Assembly (NCBI GenBank): GCA_900604495.1
Contig: UWOR01000018.1
Span: 1 to 63,288, forward strand
Source of the DNA: Desulfovibrio sp. Marseille-P6017
GTDB taxonomy: Bacteria > Bacillota_A > Clostridia > Peptostreptococcales > Peptostreptococcaceae
Direction of reading: 5' to 3'
Length of the DNA: 63,288 bases
Shown here: positions 27,408-40,140 of the stretch, piece by piece
How positions within the stretch are numbered: the stretch's first letter is position 1
Layout of the letters: every line of letters starts with the position of its first letter
Made by a program: the position numbers and the translations under genes
The notes under the pieces: generated by a model
The model's input: the letters and a program-made list of their open reading frames with translations, nothing else
Databases searched by the model: none
What the model was told of the DNA's origin: nothing

Positions 27408-30400
27408 ATGCCACATCCTGTCACGATAGGTAAGAGAACTAGAATGAGCTTTTCTAAGATAAAAGAAATAGCTGATTTACCAAATCTTATAGAATTACAA
27501 GTTGATTCTTATAAGTGGTTTTTAGAAGAAGGGTTAAAAGAAGTATTTGAAGATATTTCTCCAATAGAAGATTATACAGGTAATCTTATATTAGAATTTG
27601 TTGATTACTCTTTAGATGATAAGCCGAAATACGATATAGAAGAATGTAAAGAAAGAGATGCTACATACTGTGCACCTCTAAAAGTTAAAGTAAGACTTAT
27701 AAATAAGGAAACTGGGGAAATAAAAGAACAAGAAGTATTTATGGGCGATTTCCCACTTATGACTGAAAGAGGAACTTTCGTTATAAATGGAGCGGAAAGA
27801 GTTATAGTAAGTCAATTAGTTAGATCTCCGGGGGTTTATTATGCTGAAGAGAGAGATAAAACTGGTAAGAGACTTATATCTTCTACTGTTATACCTAACA
27901 GAGGGGCATGGTTAGAATATGAAACAGATTCTAATGATGTTATATCTGTAAGAGTAGACAGAACTAGAAAACAACCAGTTACTGTTTTATTAAGAGCATT
28001 AGGTATAGGTACTGATGCTGAAATCATCGAACTTTTAGGAGAAGATGAAAGATTAAGTGCTACTTTAGAAAAAGATAATACTAAGACTGTTGAAGAAGGA
28101 TTAGTAGAAATATACAAAAAGTTAAGACCAGGTGAGCCACCTACAGTTGAAAGTGCTTCATCATTATTAAATGCATTATTCTTTGATCCGAAGAGATATG
28201 ACTTAGCTAAAGTTGGTAGATATAAATTCAACAAAAAATTAGCTTTATGTTATAGAATAATGAATAAAGTTTCAGCTGATGATATAATAAATCCTGAAAC
28301 AGGAGAAGTATTCGTTAAAGCTGGAGAAAAGATATCTTATGAGACAGCTAAAGATATACAAAATGCAGGTATAAATGTAGTAAACATACTTGTTGATGAA
28401 GACACTACAGTTAAAGTTATAGGAAATAACTTTGTAGACATTAAGTCTCACATTAATTTTGATATAGATGAATTAAATATAAAAGAAAAAGTTCACTATC
28501 CAACATTAAAAGAAATATTAGATGAGTATAGTGACGAAGAAGAAATAAAAGAAGCGATAAAAATAAGAATGAAAGAGCTTGTACCAAAGCACATTTTACT
28601 AGATGATATAATCGCTTCAATAAGTTATGAATTTAACTTATTCTATGAAATAGGTAATATAGATGATATAGACCACCTAGGAAATAGAAGAATAAGATCA
28701 GTAGGAGAATTACTACAAAACCAAGTAAGAATTGGTTTATCTAGAATGGAAAGAGTTATAAGAGAAAGAATGACTGTTCAAGACATGGAATCTATAACTC
28801 CACAAGCTTTAGTAAACATAAGACCTGTTTCTGCAGCTATAAAAGAATTCTTTGGTAGTTCTCAGTTATCTCAGTTCATGGACCAAACAAACCCATTATC
28901 TGAGTTAACACATAAAAGAAGATTATCTGCATTAGGGCCTGGAGGGCTTTCAAGAGAAAGAGCTGGATTCGAAGTTCGTGACGTTCATCATTCTCACTAC
29001 GGAAGAATGTGTCCAATAGAGACTCCAGAAGGACCAAACATCGGTCTTATAAACTCATTAGGAACTTATGCTAAGATAAATGAATATGGATTCATCGAGT
29101 CTCCTTATAGAAAATATGATAAGGAAGCAGGAAGAATAACAAATGAAATACATTATTTAACTGCTGATGAAGAAGATTTATTCGTAAGAGCTCAAGCAAA
29201 TGAACCTTTAACTGAAAATGGCGAGTTCATAAACAGCAGAGTTGTTTGTAGAACAGTAAATGGTGCAGTTGAATTAGTTCCAGCAAGTAGAGTGGATTAT
29301 ATGGATATATCTCCTAAACAAGTTGTTTCTATAGCTACAGCTATGATACCATTCTTAGAGAATGACGATGCCAACCGTGCCCTAATGGGATCGAACATGC
29401 AGCGTCAAGCCGTGCCTCTAGTAAGAAGAGAAGCACCAATTATAGGTACAGGAGTAGAATATAGAGCAGCGAAAGACTCTGGAGCAGTTGTAGTTGCTAA
29501 AAACTCAGGTATAGCAGAAAGAGTTACTGCAGATGAAATAATAATAAGAAAAGAAGATGGAAGTAAGGACAGATATAAATTACTTAAATTTAAACGTTCA
29601 AACTCTGGTACTTGTATAAACCAAACTCCAATCATCAATAAAAATGATGAGATAAAAGCAGGAGATGTTATAGCAGATGGACCGGCTACAGATTTAGGTG
29701 AAGTAGCATTAGGAAGAAACTGCTTTATAGCATTCATGACTTGGGAAGGTTATAACTATGAGGATGCCATCTTAATAAACGAAAGATTAGTTAAAGAAGA
29801 TAGATTATCAACAATTCATATAGAAGAATATGAATGTGAGGCTAGAGACACTAAATTAGGACCAGAAGAAATAACTAGAGATATACCAAATGTATCTGAA
29901 AGTGCTATAAAGAACTTAGATGATAGAGGTATAATAAGAATAGGTGCTGAAGTAGATTCAGGAGATATATTAGTTGGTAAAGTAACTCCAAAAGGAGAAA
30001 CTGAACTTACTGCTGAAGAAAGATTACTTCGTGCAATCTTCGGAGAAAAAGCAAGAGAAGTTAGAGATACTTCACTTAAGGTTCCTCATGGAGAGTCTGG
30101 TATAATCGTTGATGTAAAAGTATTTACTAGAGAAAATGGAGATGATTTATCTCCAGGAGTTAACGAATTAGTTAGATGTTATATAGCTAAGAAGAGAAAA
30201 ATAAAAGTCGGAGATAAAATGGCCGGACGTCATGGTAACAAAGGGGTTATATCTAGAGTATTACCTGAAGAAGATATGCCATTCATGGCTGATGGAACTC
30301 CACTTGACATAGTTCTTAACCCACAAGGGGTACCATCTCGTATGAACATCGGTCAGGTACTTGAAGTTCATTTAGGACTTGCTGCTAAGGCTTTAGGATG

Positions 30401-31115
30401 GCATGTTGCAACATCTGTATTTGATGGAGCAAAAGAAGGCGATATAAGAGAAGCTCTTAAAGAAGCTGGATATCCAGAAGATGGTAAGTTAACACTGTAC
30501 GATGGTAGAACTGGTGATACGTTTGACAATAGAATAACTGTAGGATACATGTACATGCTTAAACTACATCACTTAGTTGATGATAAGTTACATGCAAGAA
30601 GTACTGGACCATACTCATTAGTAACTCAACAACCACTTGGAGGTAAAGCTCAATTTGGTGGACAAAGATTTGGTGAGATGGAGGTTTGGGCATTAGAAGC
30701 ATATGGTGCAGCTCACATCCTTCAAGAAATACTTACAGTTAAGTCTGATGATGTTGTAGGACGTGTTAGAACTTACGAAGCAATAGTTAAGGGAGAAAAT
30801 ATTCCAGAACCAGGAATCCCTGAATCGTTCAAAGTTCTTATAAAAGAACTTCAAAGTTTATGTTTAGATGTTAAGGTATTAACTGATGAAGATAAAGAAA
30901 TAGAAGTAAGAGAATCTGTTGATATAGATGAAACAGATGGAAACTTCGAAATAAGTCTTATAGACGATATGCAAGAAGTAGAAGATACTCACATAATCGA
31001 AGAAATAGATGATGAATTAGTTGATGAAACAGATGCAGATATGGATAATCTAGATCTTGAGGAAGATATGGATTATGACGATTTAGATTATGAAAATGAA
31101 GATTTTGATATATAG
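27408..31115 (+). CDS. rpoB: RNA polymerase beta subunit
   Basis: Catalytic core subunit of 1235 residues. The rifampicin pocket reads as wild type ([30 protein letters not shown]). The conserved [11 protein letters not shown] and the C-terminal switch [19 protein letters not shown] are present. The last 65 residues form an acidic tail with 32 Asp or Glu and no Lys or Arg, beyond the usual beta C-terminus. GAGAGGTGA precedes the ATG. rpoC follows 42 bases later. Confidence 0.98.
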   Translation: MPHPVTIGKRTRMSFSKIKEIADLPNLIELQVDSYKWFLEEGLKEVFEDISPIEDYTGNLILEFVDYSLDDKPKYDIEECKERDATYCAPLKVKVRLINKETGEIKEQEVFMGDFPLMTERGTFVINGAERVIVSQLVRSPGVYYAEERDKTGKRLISSTVIPNRGAWLEYETDSNDVISVRVDRTRKQPVTVLLRALGIGTDAEIIELLGEDERLSATLEKDNTKTVEEGLVEIYKKLRPGEPPTVESASSLLNALFFDPKRYDLAKVGRYKFNKKLALCYRIMNKVSADDIINPETGEVFVKAGEKISYETAKDIQNAGINVVNILVDEDTTVKVIGNNFVDIKSHINFDIDELNIKEKVHYPTLKEILDEYSDEEEIKEAIKIRMKELVPKHILLDDIIASISYEFNLFYEIGNIDDIDHLGNRRIRSVGELLQNQVRIGLSRMERVIRERMTVQDMESITPQALVNIRPVSAAIKEFFGSSQLSQFMDQTNPLSELTHKRRLSALGPGGLSRERAGFEVRDVHHSHYGRMCPIETPEGPNIGLINSLGTYAKINEYGFIESPYRKYDKEAGRITNEIHYLTADEEDLFVRAQANEPLTENGEFINSRVVCRTVNGAVELVPASRVDYMDISPKQVVSIATAMIPFLENDDANRALMGSNMQRQAVPLVRREAPIIGTGVEYRAAKDSGAVVVAKNSGIAERVTADEIIIRKEDGSKDRYKLLKFKRSNSGTCINQTPIINKNDEIKAGDVIADGPATDLGEVALGRNCFIAFMTWEGYNYEDAILINERLVKEDRLSTIHIEEYECEARDTKLGPEEITRDIPNVSESAIKNLDDRGIIRIGAEVDSGDILVGKVTPKGETELTAEERLLRAIFGEKAREVRDTSLKVPHGESGIIVDVKVFTRENGDDLSPGVNELVRCYIAKKRKIKVGDKMAGRHGNKGVISRVLPEEDMPFMADGTPLDIVLNPQGVPSRMNIGQVLEVHLGLAAKALGWHVATSVFDGAKEGDIREALKEAGYPEDGKLTLYDGRTGDTFDNRITVGYMYMLKLHHLVDDKLHARSTGPYSLVTQQPLGGKAQFGGQRFGEMEVWALEAYGAAHILQEILTVKSDDVVGRVRTYEAIVKGENIPEPGIPESFKVLIKELQSLCLDVKVLTDEDKEIEVRESVDIDETDGNFEISLIDDMQEVEDTHIIEEIDDELVDETDADMDNLDLEEDMDYDDLDYENEDFDI

Positions 31116-31157
31116 TTTTTAATTAGTGCAAATATCAAATAGAAGGGAGAGAACTCC

Positions 31158-34100
31158 TTGTTTGAATTAAACAATTTTGAGTCGATAAAAATAGCGTTAG
31201 CTTCTCCAGAAAAAATTAGAGAATGGTCAAGAGGAGAGGTAAAAAAACCTGAAACTATAAACTACCGTACTTTAAAGCCTGAAAAAGACGGTTTATTCTG
31301 TGAAAGAATATTTGGACCACAAAAGGACTGGGAATGTCACTGTGGTAAGTATAGAAGAGTTAGATACAAAGGTGTAGTTTGTGATAGATGTGGAGTAGAA
31401 GTTACTAAAGCTAAAGTAAGAAGAGAAAGAATGGGACATATAGAGCTAGCAGCTCCTATGTCTCATATCTGGTACTTCAAAGGTATACCAAGTAGAATGG
31501 GTCTTTTACTTGATATGTCTCCAAGATCTTTAGAGAAAATATTATACTTTGCTTCATATGTTGTAATTAACCCAGGTGAAACTGGATTAAATGCAAAGCA
31601 ACTATTAACTGAAAAAGAATATAGAAGTGCAGTTGAAAAATATGGATACAACTCTTTCGAAGTAGGAATGGGTGCTGAAGCAGTTAAAGAACTACTTAAG
31701 AACATAGATTTAGAAAGAGAAAGTAAAGAATTAAGAGCTGACTTAAAAGACAGTACTGGTCAAAAAAGAGTTAGAACTATAAGAAGATTAGAAGTTGTAG
31801 AAGCGTTTAAAAAGTCTGGAAATAAACCAGAATGGATGATATTAGATGCAATACCTGTAATACCACCAGATTTAAGACCAATGGTTCAATTAGATGGTGG
31901 AAGATTTGCAACTTCTGACTTAAATGATTTATATAGAAGAGTTATAAATAGAAATAACAGATTAAAGAGATTATTAGAACTTGGAGCACCTGACATTATC
32001 GTAAGAAATGAAAAGAGAATGCTTCAAGAAGCAGTAGATGCTTTAATCGACAATGGTAGAAGAGGTAGACCTGTAACAGGACCTGGTAATAGACCACTTA
32101 AATCTTTATCAGATATGTTAAAAGGTAAGCAAGGACGTTTCCGTCAAAACTTACTTGGTAAACGTGTTGACTATTCAGGACGTTCTGTTATAGTTGTTGG
32201 ACCGGAACTTAAATTCTATCAATGTGGTCTTCCAAAGAAGATGGCTCTTGAATTATTCAAGCCATTTGTAATGGATAAATTAGTTAAAGAAGGATATGCA
32301 CACAATATAAAGAGTGCTAAGTCTATAGTAGAAAAAGTTAAACCAGAAGTATGGGACGTTTTAGAAGACGTTATAAAGAGCCATCCAGTTCTATTAAACC
32401 GTGCTCCTACTCTTCATAGACTAGGTATCCAAGCATTTGAACCTGTTTTAGTTGAAGGTAAAGCTATAAAGCTTCACCCACTTGTATGTACAGCATACAA
32501 TGCCGACTTCGATGGTGACCAAATGGCGGTACACGTACCTTTATCAGTTGAAGCACAAGCAGAAGCAAGATTCTTAATGCTTTCTGTAAATAATATACTT
32601 GCTCCTAAAGATGGTACACCAATAACTACTCCTTCTCAGGATATGGTTTTAGGATGTTACTATTTAACAATCGAAGCTCAAGGTGGAGAAAAAGGAACAG
32701 GAATAATATTTAAAGATTATAATGAAATGTTACTTGCTTACCAAACTGGTGCAGTAGAACTACATGCATTAGTTAAAATGAGAGTAGTATTACCAGACGG
32801 TAGAAAATCTCTTGTTGAAAGTACAGTAGGTAGATTTATATTCAATGAAAATATACCTCAAGATTTAGGATTTGTAGATAGAAGTGTAGATCCATTCGGA
32901 TTAGAAGTAGATTTTTTAGTTACTAAAAAATCTTTAGGAACAATAATAGATAAATGCTTTAGAAGACATGGAAATACAGAAACAGCTATATTACTAGATC
33001 ATATAAAAGCTTTAGGATTCAAATTTTCAACTAGAGGTGGTATAACTGTTGCAGTTGCAGATATGAAAGTTCCAGAAGCTAAAAAAGCATACTTAGCAGA
33101 AGCTGAAGAAAAAGTTGATAAGTATGAAAGAGCATATAGAAGAGGATTAATATCTAATGAAGAAAGATATGAGAGAGTTATAGAAACTTGGTCAGAAACT
33201 ACTGATAAAGTAACAGACGCTCTTATGGAAGGTCTTGAAAGATTAAACAACATCTATATAATGGCTCACTCTGGTGCCAGAGGTTCTAAGAACCAGATAA
33301 GACAGTTAGCTGGTATGCGTGGTCTGATGGCCAATGCATCTGGTAAAACAGTTGAGGTTCCAGTTAAATCTAACTTCCGTGAAGGTTTATCAGTAATGGA
33401 ATACTTCACATCATCACATGGTGCTAGAAAAGGTCTTGCCGATACTGCACTACGTACTGCCGATTCAGGTTACTTAACAAGAAGACTTGTTGATGTCAGT
33501 CAAGATGTTATAGTTAGAGAAGTTGATTGTGGTACAACAGATACTACAGAAATAGTTGCAATAAAAGATGGAAATGAAGTAATAGAAGAATTATATGACA
33601 GAATAGTTGGTAGATATACTATAGAAGCTATAGTAAATCCTCAAACTGGAGAAGTTTTAGTTGAAGAGGATGCTATGATAACAGAAGATGACGCTGAAAA
33701 AATAATAGCATCGGGAATAGAAAAGGTTCAAATAAGAACTGTTCTTAATTGTAAGACTACTCATGGAGTATGTTCTAAGTGTTACGGAAGAAACTTAGCT
33801 ACAGGTAAAGAAGTTAACATAGGTGAAGCTGTTGGTATAATAGCTGCTCAGTCTATCGGTGAACCAGGTACACAGCTTACAATGCGTACATTCCATACAG
33901 GTGGGGTTGCCGGTGGAGATATAACTCAAGGTCTTCCAAGGGTTGAGGAATTATTCGAAGCTAGAAAGCCAAAAGGTTTAGCTATAATAACTGAAATATC
34001 AGGTAGAGTTGAAATAGATGAAACTGGTAAGAGAAAAGAAGTAGTTATAGTTCCAGAATCAGGTGAAAATGAAGTTTATGCAATACCATATGGTTCAAGA

Positions 34101-34646
34101 GTAAGAGTAAAACAAGGACAAATGGTAGAAGCTGGGGACCCATTAACTCAAGGTTCTATAAATCCACATGATATCGTAAGAGTTAAAGGTATAGGTGGAG
34201 TTCAAGAGTATATAGTTAAAGAAGTTCAAAGAGTTTATAGAATGCAAGGGGTTGACGTTAACGATAAGCATATAGAAGTTATAGTAAGACAAATGCTATC
34301 TAAAGTTAAAGTTGAAGATCCAGGAGATACAGATTTATTGCCAGGTGGATATGAAGATGTATTGACATTCAATAAATGTAATGAAGAAGCTATAGCTAAT
34401 GGATTAAGACCGGCAACTGCAAAGAGAACTTTATTAGGTATAACTAAAGCATCTCTTGCTACAGAATCATTCTTATCTGCTGCATCATTCCAAGAAACTA
34501 CAAGAGTTTTAACGGAAGCTGCAATAAAAGGTAAAGAAGATAGACTTATAGGTTTAAAAGAAAATGTAATATTAGGTAAATTAATACCAGCAGGAACAGG
34601 TATGAAGAGATATAAAAACATAGCTGTTGAAAAAATACAAGACTAA
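31158..34646 (+). CDS. rpoC: RNA polymerase beta' subunit
   Basis: Catalytic core subunit of 1162 residues. An N-terminal zinc ribbon (CHCGKY ... CDRCGVEV) is followed by the active-site [12 protein letters not shown] that holds three magnesium-binding Asp. The second zinc site is [13 protein letters not shown]. The trigger-loop region has [16 protein letters not shown]. The start codon is TTG, preceded by AGAAGGGAGAG; no ATG fits. It is co-transcribed with rpoB. Confidence 0.98.
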   Translation: MFELNNFESIKIALASPEKIREWSRGEVKKPETINYRTLKPEKDGLFCERIFGPQKDWECHCGKYRRVRYKGVVCDRCGVEVTKAKVRRERMGHIELAAPMSHIWYFKGIPSRMGLLLDMSPRSLEKILYFASYVVINPGETGLNAKQLLTEKEYRSAVEKYGYNSFEVGMGAEAVKELLKNIDLERESKELRADLKDSTGQKRVRTIRRLEVVEAFKKSGNKPEWMILDAIPVIPPDLRPMVQLDGGRFATSDLNDLYRRVINRNNRLKRLLELGAPDIIVRNEKRMLQEAVDALIDNGRRGRPVTGPGNRPLKSLSDMLKGKQGRFRQNLLGKRVDYSGRSVIVVGPELKFYQCGLPKKMALELFKPFVMDKLVKEGYAHNIKSAKSIVEKVKPEVWDVLEDVIKSHPVLLNRAPTLHRLGIQAFEPVLVEGKAIKLHPLVCTAYNADFDGDQMAVHVPLSVEAQAEARFLMLSVNNILAPKDGTPITTPSQDMVLGCYYLTIEAQGGEKGTGIIFKDYNEMLLAYQTGAVELHALVKMRVVLPDGRKSLVESTVGRFIFNENIPQDLGFVDRSVDPFGLEVDFLVTKKSLGTIIDKCFRRHGNTETAILLDHIKALGFKFSTRGGITVAVADMKVPEAKKAYLAEAEEKVDKYERAYRRGLISNEERYERVIETWSETTDKVTDALMEGLERLNNIYIMAHSGARGSKNQIRQLAGMRGLMANASGKTVEVPVKSNFREGLSVMEYFTSSHGARKGLADTALRTADSGYLTRRLVDVSQDVIVREVDCGTTDTTEIVAIKDGNEVIEELYDRIVGRYTIEAIVNPQTGEVLVEEDAMITEDDAEKIIASGIEKVQIRTVLNCKTTHGVCSKCYGRNLATGKEVNIGEAVGIIAAQSIGEPGTQLTMRTFHTGGVAGGDITQGLPRVEELFEARKPKGLAIITEISGRVEIDETGKRKEVVIVPESGENEVYAIPYGSRVRVKQGQMVEAGDPLTQGSINPHDIVRVKGIGGVQEYIVKEVQRVYRMQGVDVNDKHIEVIVRQMLSKVKVEDPGDTDLLPGGYEDVLTFNKCNEEAIANGLRPATAKRTLLGITKASLATESFLSAASFQETTRVLTEAAIKGKEDRLIGLKENVILGKLIPAGTGMKRYKNIAVEKIQD

Positions 34647-34669
34647 GAACTGATAAAGATAAAGAAATC

Positions 34670-34698
34670 TTGACAGTAATTGTGTCTGGTGATAAAAT
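34670..34698 (+). promoter_or_regulatory. Promoter of the str operon
   Basis: A consensus TTGACA, a 17-base spacer, and TAAAAT, 24 bases after the rpoC stop and about 230 bases before rpsL. Confidence 0.75.
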
Positions 34699-34715
34699 GT
34701 AAAAGTATGAAATTT

Positions 34716-34753
34716 AAAAGATTACTAAGGATTTTTTATCCTTAGTAACTTTT
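34716..34753 (+). terminator. Hairpin just after the str promoter
   Basis: AAAAGATTACTAAGGAT (34716-34732) pairs with ATCCTTAGTAACTTTT (34738-34753), with one bulge. It could end rpoBC transcripts. Because it lies only about 10 bases after the expected str start site, it could also attenuate str transcription. Confidence 0.6.
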
Positions 34754-34927
34754 AAATGGACTTTTAAATATACAAAGAACTAGCAGCACCAAGCTAAGAA
34801 GTGCTAAAACCACATTTTATGTGTGTTAATAGACATTTAATTGTGTATTATGAGTAATATTGAACGTATTACTTGCAAGTTGGCGGTCATTAAGATCGAA
34901 AATTATTAAAAGAGGAGGTGCGGATGA

Positions 34928-35350
34928 ATGCCAACAATTAACCAATTAGTTCGTAAAAGTAGAAAGGCAATAGAGAAGAAATCTACTGCTCCAGCATTAC
35001 AAAAAGGATACAATTCTTTAAACAAAAAAACTACTGATGCAAGTGCTCCACAAAAAAGAGGAGTTTGTACTTCAGTAAAAACAGTTACTCCTAAGAAACC
35101 TAACTCAGCTTTAAGAAAAGTTGCCAGAGTTAGATTAACTAACGGTATAGAAGTTTCTGCTTATATACCAGGAGAAGGACACAACTTACAAGAACATAGT
35201 GTTGTTCTTATAAGAGGAGGAAGAGTAAAAGACCTTCCAGGGGTTAGATACCACATACTAAGAGGTACTTTAGATACTGCAGGTGTTGATAAGAGAATGC
35301 AAGCTAGATCTAAGTACGGTGCTAAGAGACCTAAAGCTGCAAAGAAATAA
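34928..35350 (+). CDS. rpsL: Ribosomal protein S12
   Basis: Decoding-site protein of 140 residues, with the Firmicute-type insertion near residues 17-42. The streptomycin-related segments [12 protein letters not shown] and [13 protein letters not shown] are wild type. AGAGGAGGTG precedes the ATG. It is the first gene of the str operon, reached from a promoter 230 bases upstream. The small L7Ae-like gene often found between rpoC and rpsL in Bacilli is absent. Confidence 0.98.
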   Translation: MPTINQLVRKSRKAIEKKSTAPALQKGYNSLNKKTTDASAPQKRGVCTSVKTVTPKKPNSALRKVARVRLTNGIEVSAYIPGEGHNLQEHSVVLIRGGRVKDLPGVRYHILRGTLDTAGVDKRMQARSKYGAKRPKAAKK

Positions 35351-35371
35351 TAAAAATTAACAATTGATTAT

Positions 35372-35430
35372 AGTGCGGTGCTTTAAATATATAGACATAT
35401 TTATGGCATCACGGCATTATAAAATGTCGA
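35372..35430 (+). promoter_or_regulatory. Possible structured rpsL-rpsG spacer
   Basis: GTG-TGC pairs with GCA-CAC around an inner AAATAT/ATATTT stem (35372-35411). The equivalent spacer of Escherichia coli is the S7 target that couples S7 translation to S12. Similarity to that site is not established; this is a suggestion from position. Confidence 0.3.
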
Positions 35431-35451
35431 GTACCTATGATTTAAGATTAA

Positions 35452-35943
<492 letters not shown>

Positions 35944-35999
35944 TAAATAGAATAGACTGATAACCTTAAGAGAAATAGGATATCATAAGGAGGATAACC

Positions 36000-38066
36000 A
36001 TGACTAGAAAGTTTCCTTTAGAGAAAACTAGAAATATAGGAATCATGGCTCATATAGATGCAGGGAAAACTACTACAACAGAAAGAATCCTTTTCTATAC
36101 TGGGCAAACTCATAAAATAGGAGAAACTCACGAAGGAGCTTCTCAAATGGACTGGATGGAGCAAGAGAAAGAAAGAGGTATAACAATAACTTCTGCTGCT
36201 ACTACTGCTCAATGGAAAGGTCACAGAATAAATATAATAGATACTCCAGGACACGTCGATTTCACAGTTGAGGTTGAAAGATCTCTAAGAGTTCTTGACG
36301 GATCTGTTGCAGTTTTCTGTGCTAAAGGTGGGGTTGAACCTCAATCTGAGAATGTATGGAGACAAGCTGACAACTACGGAGTACCAAGAATGGCATTCGT
36401 AAATAAGATGGATATCATGGGTGCAGACTTCTACAATGTTGTACAAATGATGAAAGACAGATTAAATGCAAATGCTGTACCAGTTCAATTACCAATAGGT
36501 AAAGAAGATTGGTTACAAGGTGAAGTTGACTTAGTAGAAATGTGTGCTCACATATACAAAGACGACTTAGGAAAAGAAATAGAAAAAACAGAAATACCAG
36601 AAGATATGAAAGAATTAGCTGCTGAGTGGAGAGAAAAATTAATCGAAGCTGTAGCTGAAACTGATGAAGAGTTAATGATGAAATATCTTGAAGGTGAAGA
36701 GTTCTCTGTAGAAGAAATAAAAACTGCTATAAGAAAAGCTACTATAGCATGTGAAATGAACCCAGTATTCTGTGGTTCTGCATACAGAAACAAAGGTGTT
36801 CAGTTATTATTAGATGGTGTTGTTGATTACTTACCAGCTCCAACTGATATACCAGCTATAAAAGGTGTATTAGAAGATGGAGAAGAATCAGAAAGACATT
36901 CATCTGATGAAGAACCATTCTCAGCTTTAGCATTCAAAATAATGACTGACCCATTCGTTGGGAAGTTAGCATTCTTCAGAGTTTACTCTGGAATAATGCA
37001 AGGTGGATCTTACGTTCTTAACTCTACTAAAGGTAAGAGAGAAAGAATAGGTCGTATCCTTCAAATGCATGCTAATACAAGAGAAGAAATAACTGAAGTA
37101 TACGCTGGTGATATAGCTGCAGCAGTAGGATTAAAAGATACTACTACTGGAGATACTTTATGTGATCCAGCTCATCCAATAATACTTGAATCTATGGAAT
37201 TCCCTGAACCAGTTATATCTGTTGCTATAGAGCCTAAATCTAAAGCTGCTCAAGAAAAAATGGGTATAGCTCTTCAAAAATTAGCTGAGGAAGATCCAAC
37301 TTTCGTAGTTAAGACTGATGAAGAAACAGGACAAACTATAATATCAGGTATGGGTGAATTACACTTAGAAATAATCGTTGATAGATTATTAAGAGAATTC
37401 AAAGTTGAAGCTAACGTTGGTGCTCCACAAGTTGCTTACAGAGAAACTATAACTCAACCAGTTGATGTTGAATACAAGTACTCTAAGCAATCAGGTGGTA
37501 GAGGACAATATGGTCACGTTAAGATCAGAGTTAATCCTCAAGAACCAGGTTCTGGATACAAATTCGAAAACAAAACTGTTGGTGGATCTGTTCCAAAAGA
37601 ATACGTTGGACCAACAGATGCAGGTATACAAGGAGCTATGGCTGCTGGTATAGTTGCTGGATACCCAGTTGTTGACGTTGCTGTTGAATTATACGATGGT
37701 TCTTACCATGAAGTCGATTCATCAGAAATGGCATTCAAAATGGCAGGATCTATGGCTATGAAGGACGCTCTTAAGAAAGGTAACTCTGTATTACTAGAGC
37801 CATTCTTCAAAGTAGAAGTAGTTACTCCAGAAGAATACATGGGAGACGTTATGGGTGGATTAAACTCTAAGAGAGGACTAATCCAAGGTATGGAAGCTAG
37901 AAATGGTGCACAAGTTATAAATGCATTCGTTCCACTTTCAGAAATGTTCGGATACTCTACAGAGTTAAGATCAACTACTCAAGGTCGTGCAACATACACT
38001 ATGATATTCGACCACTATGAGCAAGTTCCAGCTTCAGTTGCTAAGAAAATAGCTGAAGGAAAATAA
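36000..38066 (+). CDS. fusA: Elongation factor G
   Basis: Translocation GTPase of 688 residues with canonical motifs: AHIDAGKT (17-24), ERGITI switch I, DTPGHVDF (81-88, catalytic H85), and NKMD. Domains II-V are complete, including the [18 protein letters not shown] segment. ATAAGGAGG precedes the ATG. It is the housekeeping copy; the divergent EF-G-like gene at 4480 is the paralogue. It stands in the str operon before tuf copy 2. Confidence 0.98.
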   Translation: MTRKFPLEKTRNIGIMAHIDAGKTTTTERILFYTGQTHKIGETHEGASQMDWMEQEKERGITITSAATTAQWKGHRINIIDTPGHVDFTVEVERSLRVLDGSVAVFCAKGGVEPQSENVWRQADNYGVPRMAFVNKMDIMGADFYNVVQMMKDRLNANAVPVQLPIGKEDWLQGEVDLVEMCAHIYKDDLGKEIEKTEIPEDMKELAAEWREKLIEAVAETDEELMMKYLEGEEFSVEEIKTAIRKATIACEMNPVFCGSAYRNKGVQLLLDGVVDYLPAPTDIPAIKGVLEDGEESERHSSDEEPFSALAFKIMTDPFVGKLAFFRVYSGIMQGGSYVLNSTKGKRERIGRILQMHANTREEITEVYAGDIAAAVGLKDTTTGDTLCDPAHPIILESMEFPEPVISVAIEPKSKAAQEKMGIALQKLAEEDPTFVVKTDEETGQTIISGMGELHLEIIVDRLLREFKVEANVGAPQVAYRETITQPVDVEYKYSKQSGGRGQYGHVKIRVNPQEPGSGYKFENKTVGGSVPKEYVGPTDAGIQGAMAAGIVAGYPVVDVAVELYDGSYHEVDSSEMAFKMAGSMAMKDALKKGNSVLLEPFFKVEVVTPEEYMGDVMGGLNSKRGLIQGMEARNGAQVINAFVPLSEMFGYSTELRSTTQGRATYTMIFDHYEQVPASVAKKIAEGK

Positions 38067-38169
38067 TTAATAATAACTTTTAATTAAGTTAATTATATAT
38101 AAATTTAAAAAAAGTAAGGTGAGGTTTGCCTCGCCTTACATAAAAATATATTCAGGGAGGTATTTCAAA

Positions 38170-39363
38170 ATGGCTAAAGCTAAATTTGAAAGAAGTAAAC
38201 CACACGTTAATATAGGAACAATAGGTCACGTTGACCACGGTAAAACTACATTAACAGCTGCTATAACAAAAACTTTACACGAAAGATACCAATTAGGAGA
38301 AGCTGTAGACTTTGCTAACATAGATAAAGCTCCAGAAGAAAGAGAAAGAGGTATCACAATATCAACTGCTCACGTTGAGTACGAAACTCCAAACAGACAC
38401 TACGCTCACGTTGACTGCCCAGGACATGCTGACTACGTTAAGAACATGATAACAGGTGCTGCTCAAATGGACGGTGCTATATTAGTTTGTTCAGCAACTG
38501 ATGGACCAATGCCTCAAACAAGAGAGCATATATTATTATCAAGACAAGTTGGTGTACCATACATAGTAGTATTCTTAAACAAATGTGATATGGTAGACGA
38601 TGAAGAATTATTAGAGTTAGTTGAAATGGAAATAAGAGACTTATTAAACGAGTACGAATTCCCAGGAGATGACACTCCAATAATAAGAGGATCAGCTTTA
38701 ATGGCTTTAGAAGATCCAACTTCAGCTTGGGGAGATAAGATAGTAGAATTATTCGAAATAATAGACGAATATATACCAGCTCCAGAAAGAGATGTTGATA
38801 AAGATTTCTTAATGCCAGTAGAAGACGTATTCTCTATAACAGGTAGAGGAACAGTTGCTACAGGTAGAGTTGAAAGAGGTATATTAAAAGTTCAAGACGA
38901 AGTAGAAGTAGTAGGACTTTCAGAAGAACCAAGAAAGATAGTAGTTACTGGAGTAGAAATGTTCAGAAAATTACTAGATCAAGCAGAAGCTGGAGATAAC
39001 ATAGGAGCATTATTAAGAGGTGTTCAAAGAACTGAAATAGAAAGAGGACAAGTATTAGCTAAGCCAGGAACAGTTAAAGCTCACACTAAATTCATGGCTG
39101 AGATATACGTTCTTAAAAAAGAAGAAGGTGGAAGACATACTCCATTCTTCGATGGATACAGACCACAATTCTACTTCAGAACAACTGACGTAACAGGAGC
39201 TTGTAAGTTACCAGAAGGAATAGAAATGGTAATGCCAGGAGATAACGTAACTATAGAAGTTGACTTAATAAACTCTATATGTGTTGAAGAAGGATTAAGA
39301 TTCGCAATAAGAGAAGGTGGAAGAACAGTAGCATCAGGTGTTGTTGCTTCTATAATGGAATAA
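38170..39363 (+). CDS. tuf: Elongation factor Tu, copy 2
   Basis: The protein is identical to copy 1 at 22367. The nucleotide sequence differs at two third positions only (His CAC for CAT at codon 12 and Tyr TAC for TAT at codon 40). The start is the ATG at 38170 after CAGGGAGG. An in-frame ATG at 38119 is rejected because its extra 17 codons cover the upstream spacer hairpin and the ribosome-binding site. This copy is in the classical rpsL-rpsG-fusA-tuf position. A hairpin GTAAGG(TGAGG)/CCTCGCCTTAC precedes it at 38115-38138. Confidence 0.98.
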   Translation: MAKAKFERSKPHVNIGTIGHVDHGKTTLTAAITKTLHERYQLGEAVDFANIDKAPEERERGITISTAHVEYETPNRHYAHVDCPGHADYVKNMITGAAQMDGAILVCSATDGPMPQTREHILLSRQVGVPYIVVFLNKCDMVDDEELLELVEMEIRDLLNEYEFPGDDTPIIRGSALMALEDPTSAWGDKIVELFEIIDEYIPAPERDVDKDFLMPVEDVFSITGRGTVATGRVERGILKVQDEVEVVGLSEEPRKIVVTGVEMFRKLLDQAEAGDNIGALLRGVQRTEIERGQVLAKPGTVKAHTKFMAEIYVLKKEEGGRHTPFFDGYRPQFYFRTTDVTGACKLPEGIEMVMPGDNVTIEVDLINSICVEEGLRFAIREGGRTVASGVVASIME

Positions 39364-39390
39364 TCTCTTATTAAAGAATTATTCATAGAT

Positions 39391-39417
39391 TAAGAGGGGG
39401 ATTACCTCCTCTTTTTT
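39391..39417 (+). terminator. Terminator after tuf copy 2
   Basis: AAGAGGGGG, loop ATTA, CCTCCTCTT, T run. The upstream 30 bases are the same as after copy 1; the hairpin loops differ. Confidence 0.88.
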
Positions 39418-39457
39418 GCTTATGAAATAAAAGGAAGTATATAGTATACATATTTTG

Positions 39458-39486
39458 TTGACAATATTACTTAAAAGATATATACT
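39458..39486 (+). promoter_or_regulatory. S10 operon promoter P1
   Basis: TTGACA, a 17-base spacer, and TATACT. It gives a leader of about 270 bases before rpsJ. Confidence 0.75.
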
Positions 39487-39573
39487 AGATAAGTGCTTTG
39501 TTAGAGAAAATAAATCGAGTTTGTAAAAAAATTTTATAAGATGAAATAATATTTGTAAAATGATAAAAAAAAC

Positions 39574-39602
39574 TTGAAAAAATGTAAATAATAATATAAA
39601 AT
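39574..39602 (+). promoter_or_regulatory. S10 operon promoter P2
   Basis: TTGAAA, a 17-base spacer, and TAAAAT, inside the P1 leader; a TATAAT overlaps at 39602. Confidence 0.5.
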
Positions 39603-39609
39603 ATAATAG

Positions 39610-39763
39610 TGTGCTTGAGAGATACGAAAAACTTACAAAGAATCTTGGTTGAAAATTAGTCGATATTAGTTTTTTAAAACGCAACACACCCGGAGGTGTG
39701 TATCGGTATAAACGAGTTTGAAACTTAAAGATTTAAAAAGTTCTATAAAAGGAGGGAAATAAA
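39610..39763 (+). promoter_or_regulatory. Leader of the S10 operon
   Basis: About 150 bases between P2 and rpsJ. A hairpin ACACACC-CGGA-GGTGTGT lies near 39683-39700 and has no T run. It is the most GC-rich part of the gap and may bind a ribosomal protein, by analogy with S10 leaders elsewhere. I cannot match it to a known class. Confidence 0.4.
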
Positions 39764-40072
39764 ATGGCTAAAGAAAAGATAAGAATAAGATTAAAGTCAT
39801 ATGATCACAAATTATTAGATTTTTCAGCTGGAAAAATAGTAGAAACTGCTAAAAAAGCTGGATCACAAGTTTCAGGACCTGTGCCACTACCAACTGAAAA
39901 GCAAATAGTGACAATATTAAGAGCTGTGCATAAGTACAAAGACTCTAGAGAACAATTCGAAATAAGAACTCACAAGAGATTAATAGACATAGCTAACCCA
40001 ACACCTAAAACAGTTGACTCTTTAATGAGATTAGATTTACCAGCTGGTGTTGATATAGAAATAAAATTATAA
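39764..40072 (+). CDS. rpsJ: Ribosomal protein S10
   Basis: Small-subunit head protein of 102 residues that doubles as NusE in antitermination and binds NusG. It begins with [17 protein letters not shown] and contains the loop [27 protein letters not shown] precedes the ATG. It opens the continuous S10-spc-alpha gene run. A 94-base structured gap follows before rplC. Confidence 0.98.
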   Translation: MAKEKIRIRLKSYDHKLLDFSAGKIVETAKKAGSQVSGPVPLPTEKQIVTILRAVHKYKDSREQFEIRTHKRLIDIANPTPKTVDSLMRLDLPAGVDIEIKL

Positions 40073-40081
40073 GAACAAACA

Positions 40082-40140
40082 CCTAAGATACTTATCCTAT
40101 AAGGTAACTATCTTAGAATGATTACCTTAGTTGGTAATCC
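40082..40140 (+). promoter_or_regulatory. Two hairpins between rpsJ and rplC
   Basis: CTAAGATA (40083-40090) pairs perfectly with TATCTTAG (40109-40116). GATTACC (40120-40126) pairs with GGTAATC (40133-40139). They follow each other with three bases between and lack a T run. Most neighbouring gaps in this cluster are under 50 bases, so this longer structured one stands out. Confidence 0.5.

Noticed and set aside
37462..37653. Plus-strand ORF of 63 codons within fusA
   Set aside because: It is out of frame inside fusA, where the fusA frame encodes conserved EF-G domain IV.
38119..38169. N-terminal extension of tuf copy 2 (17 codons)
   Set aside because: It covers a spacer hairpin and the ribosome-binding site and is absent from copy 1, whose protein is otherwise identical.
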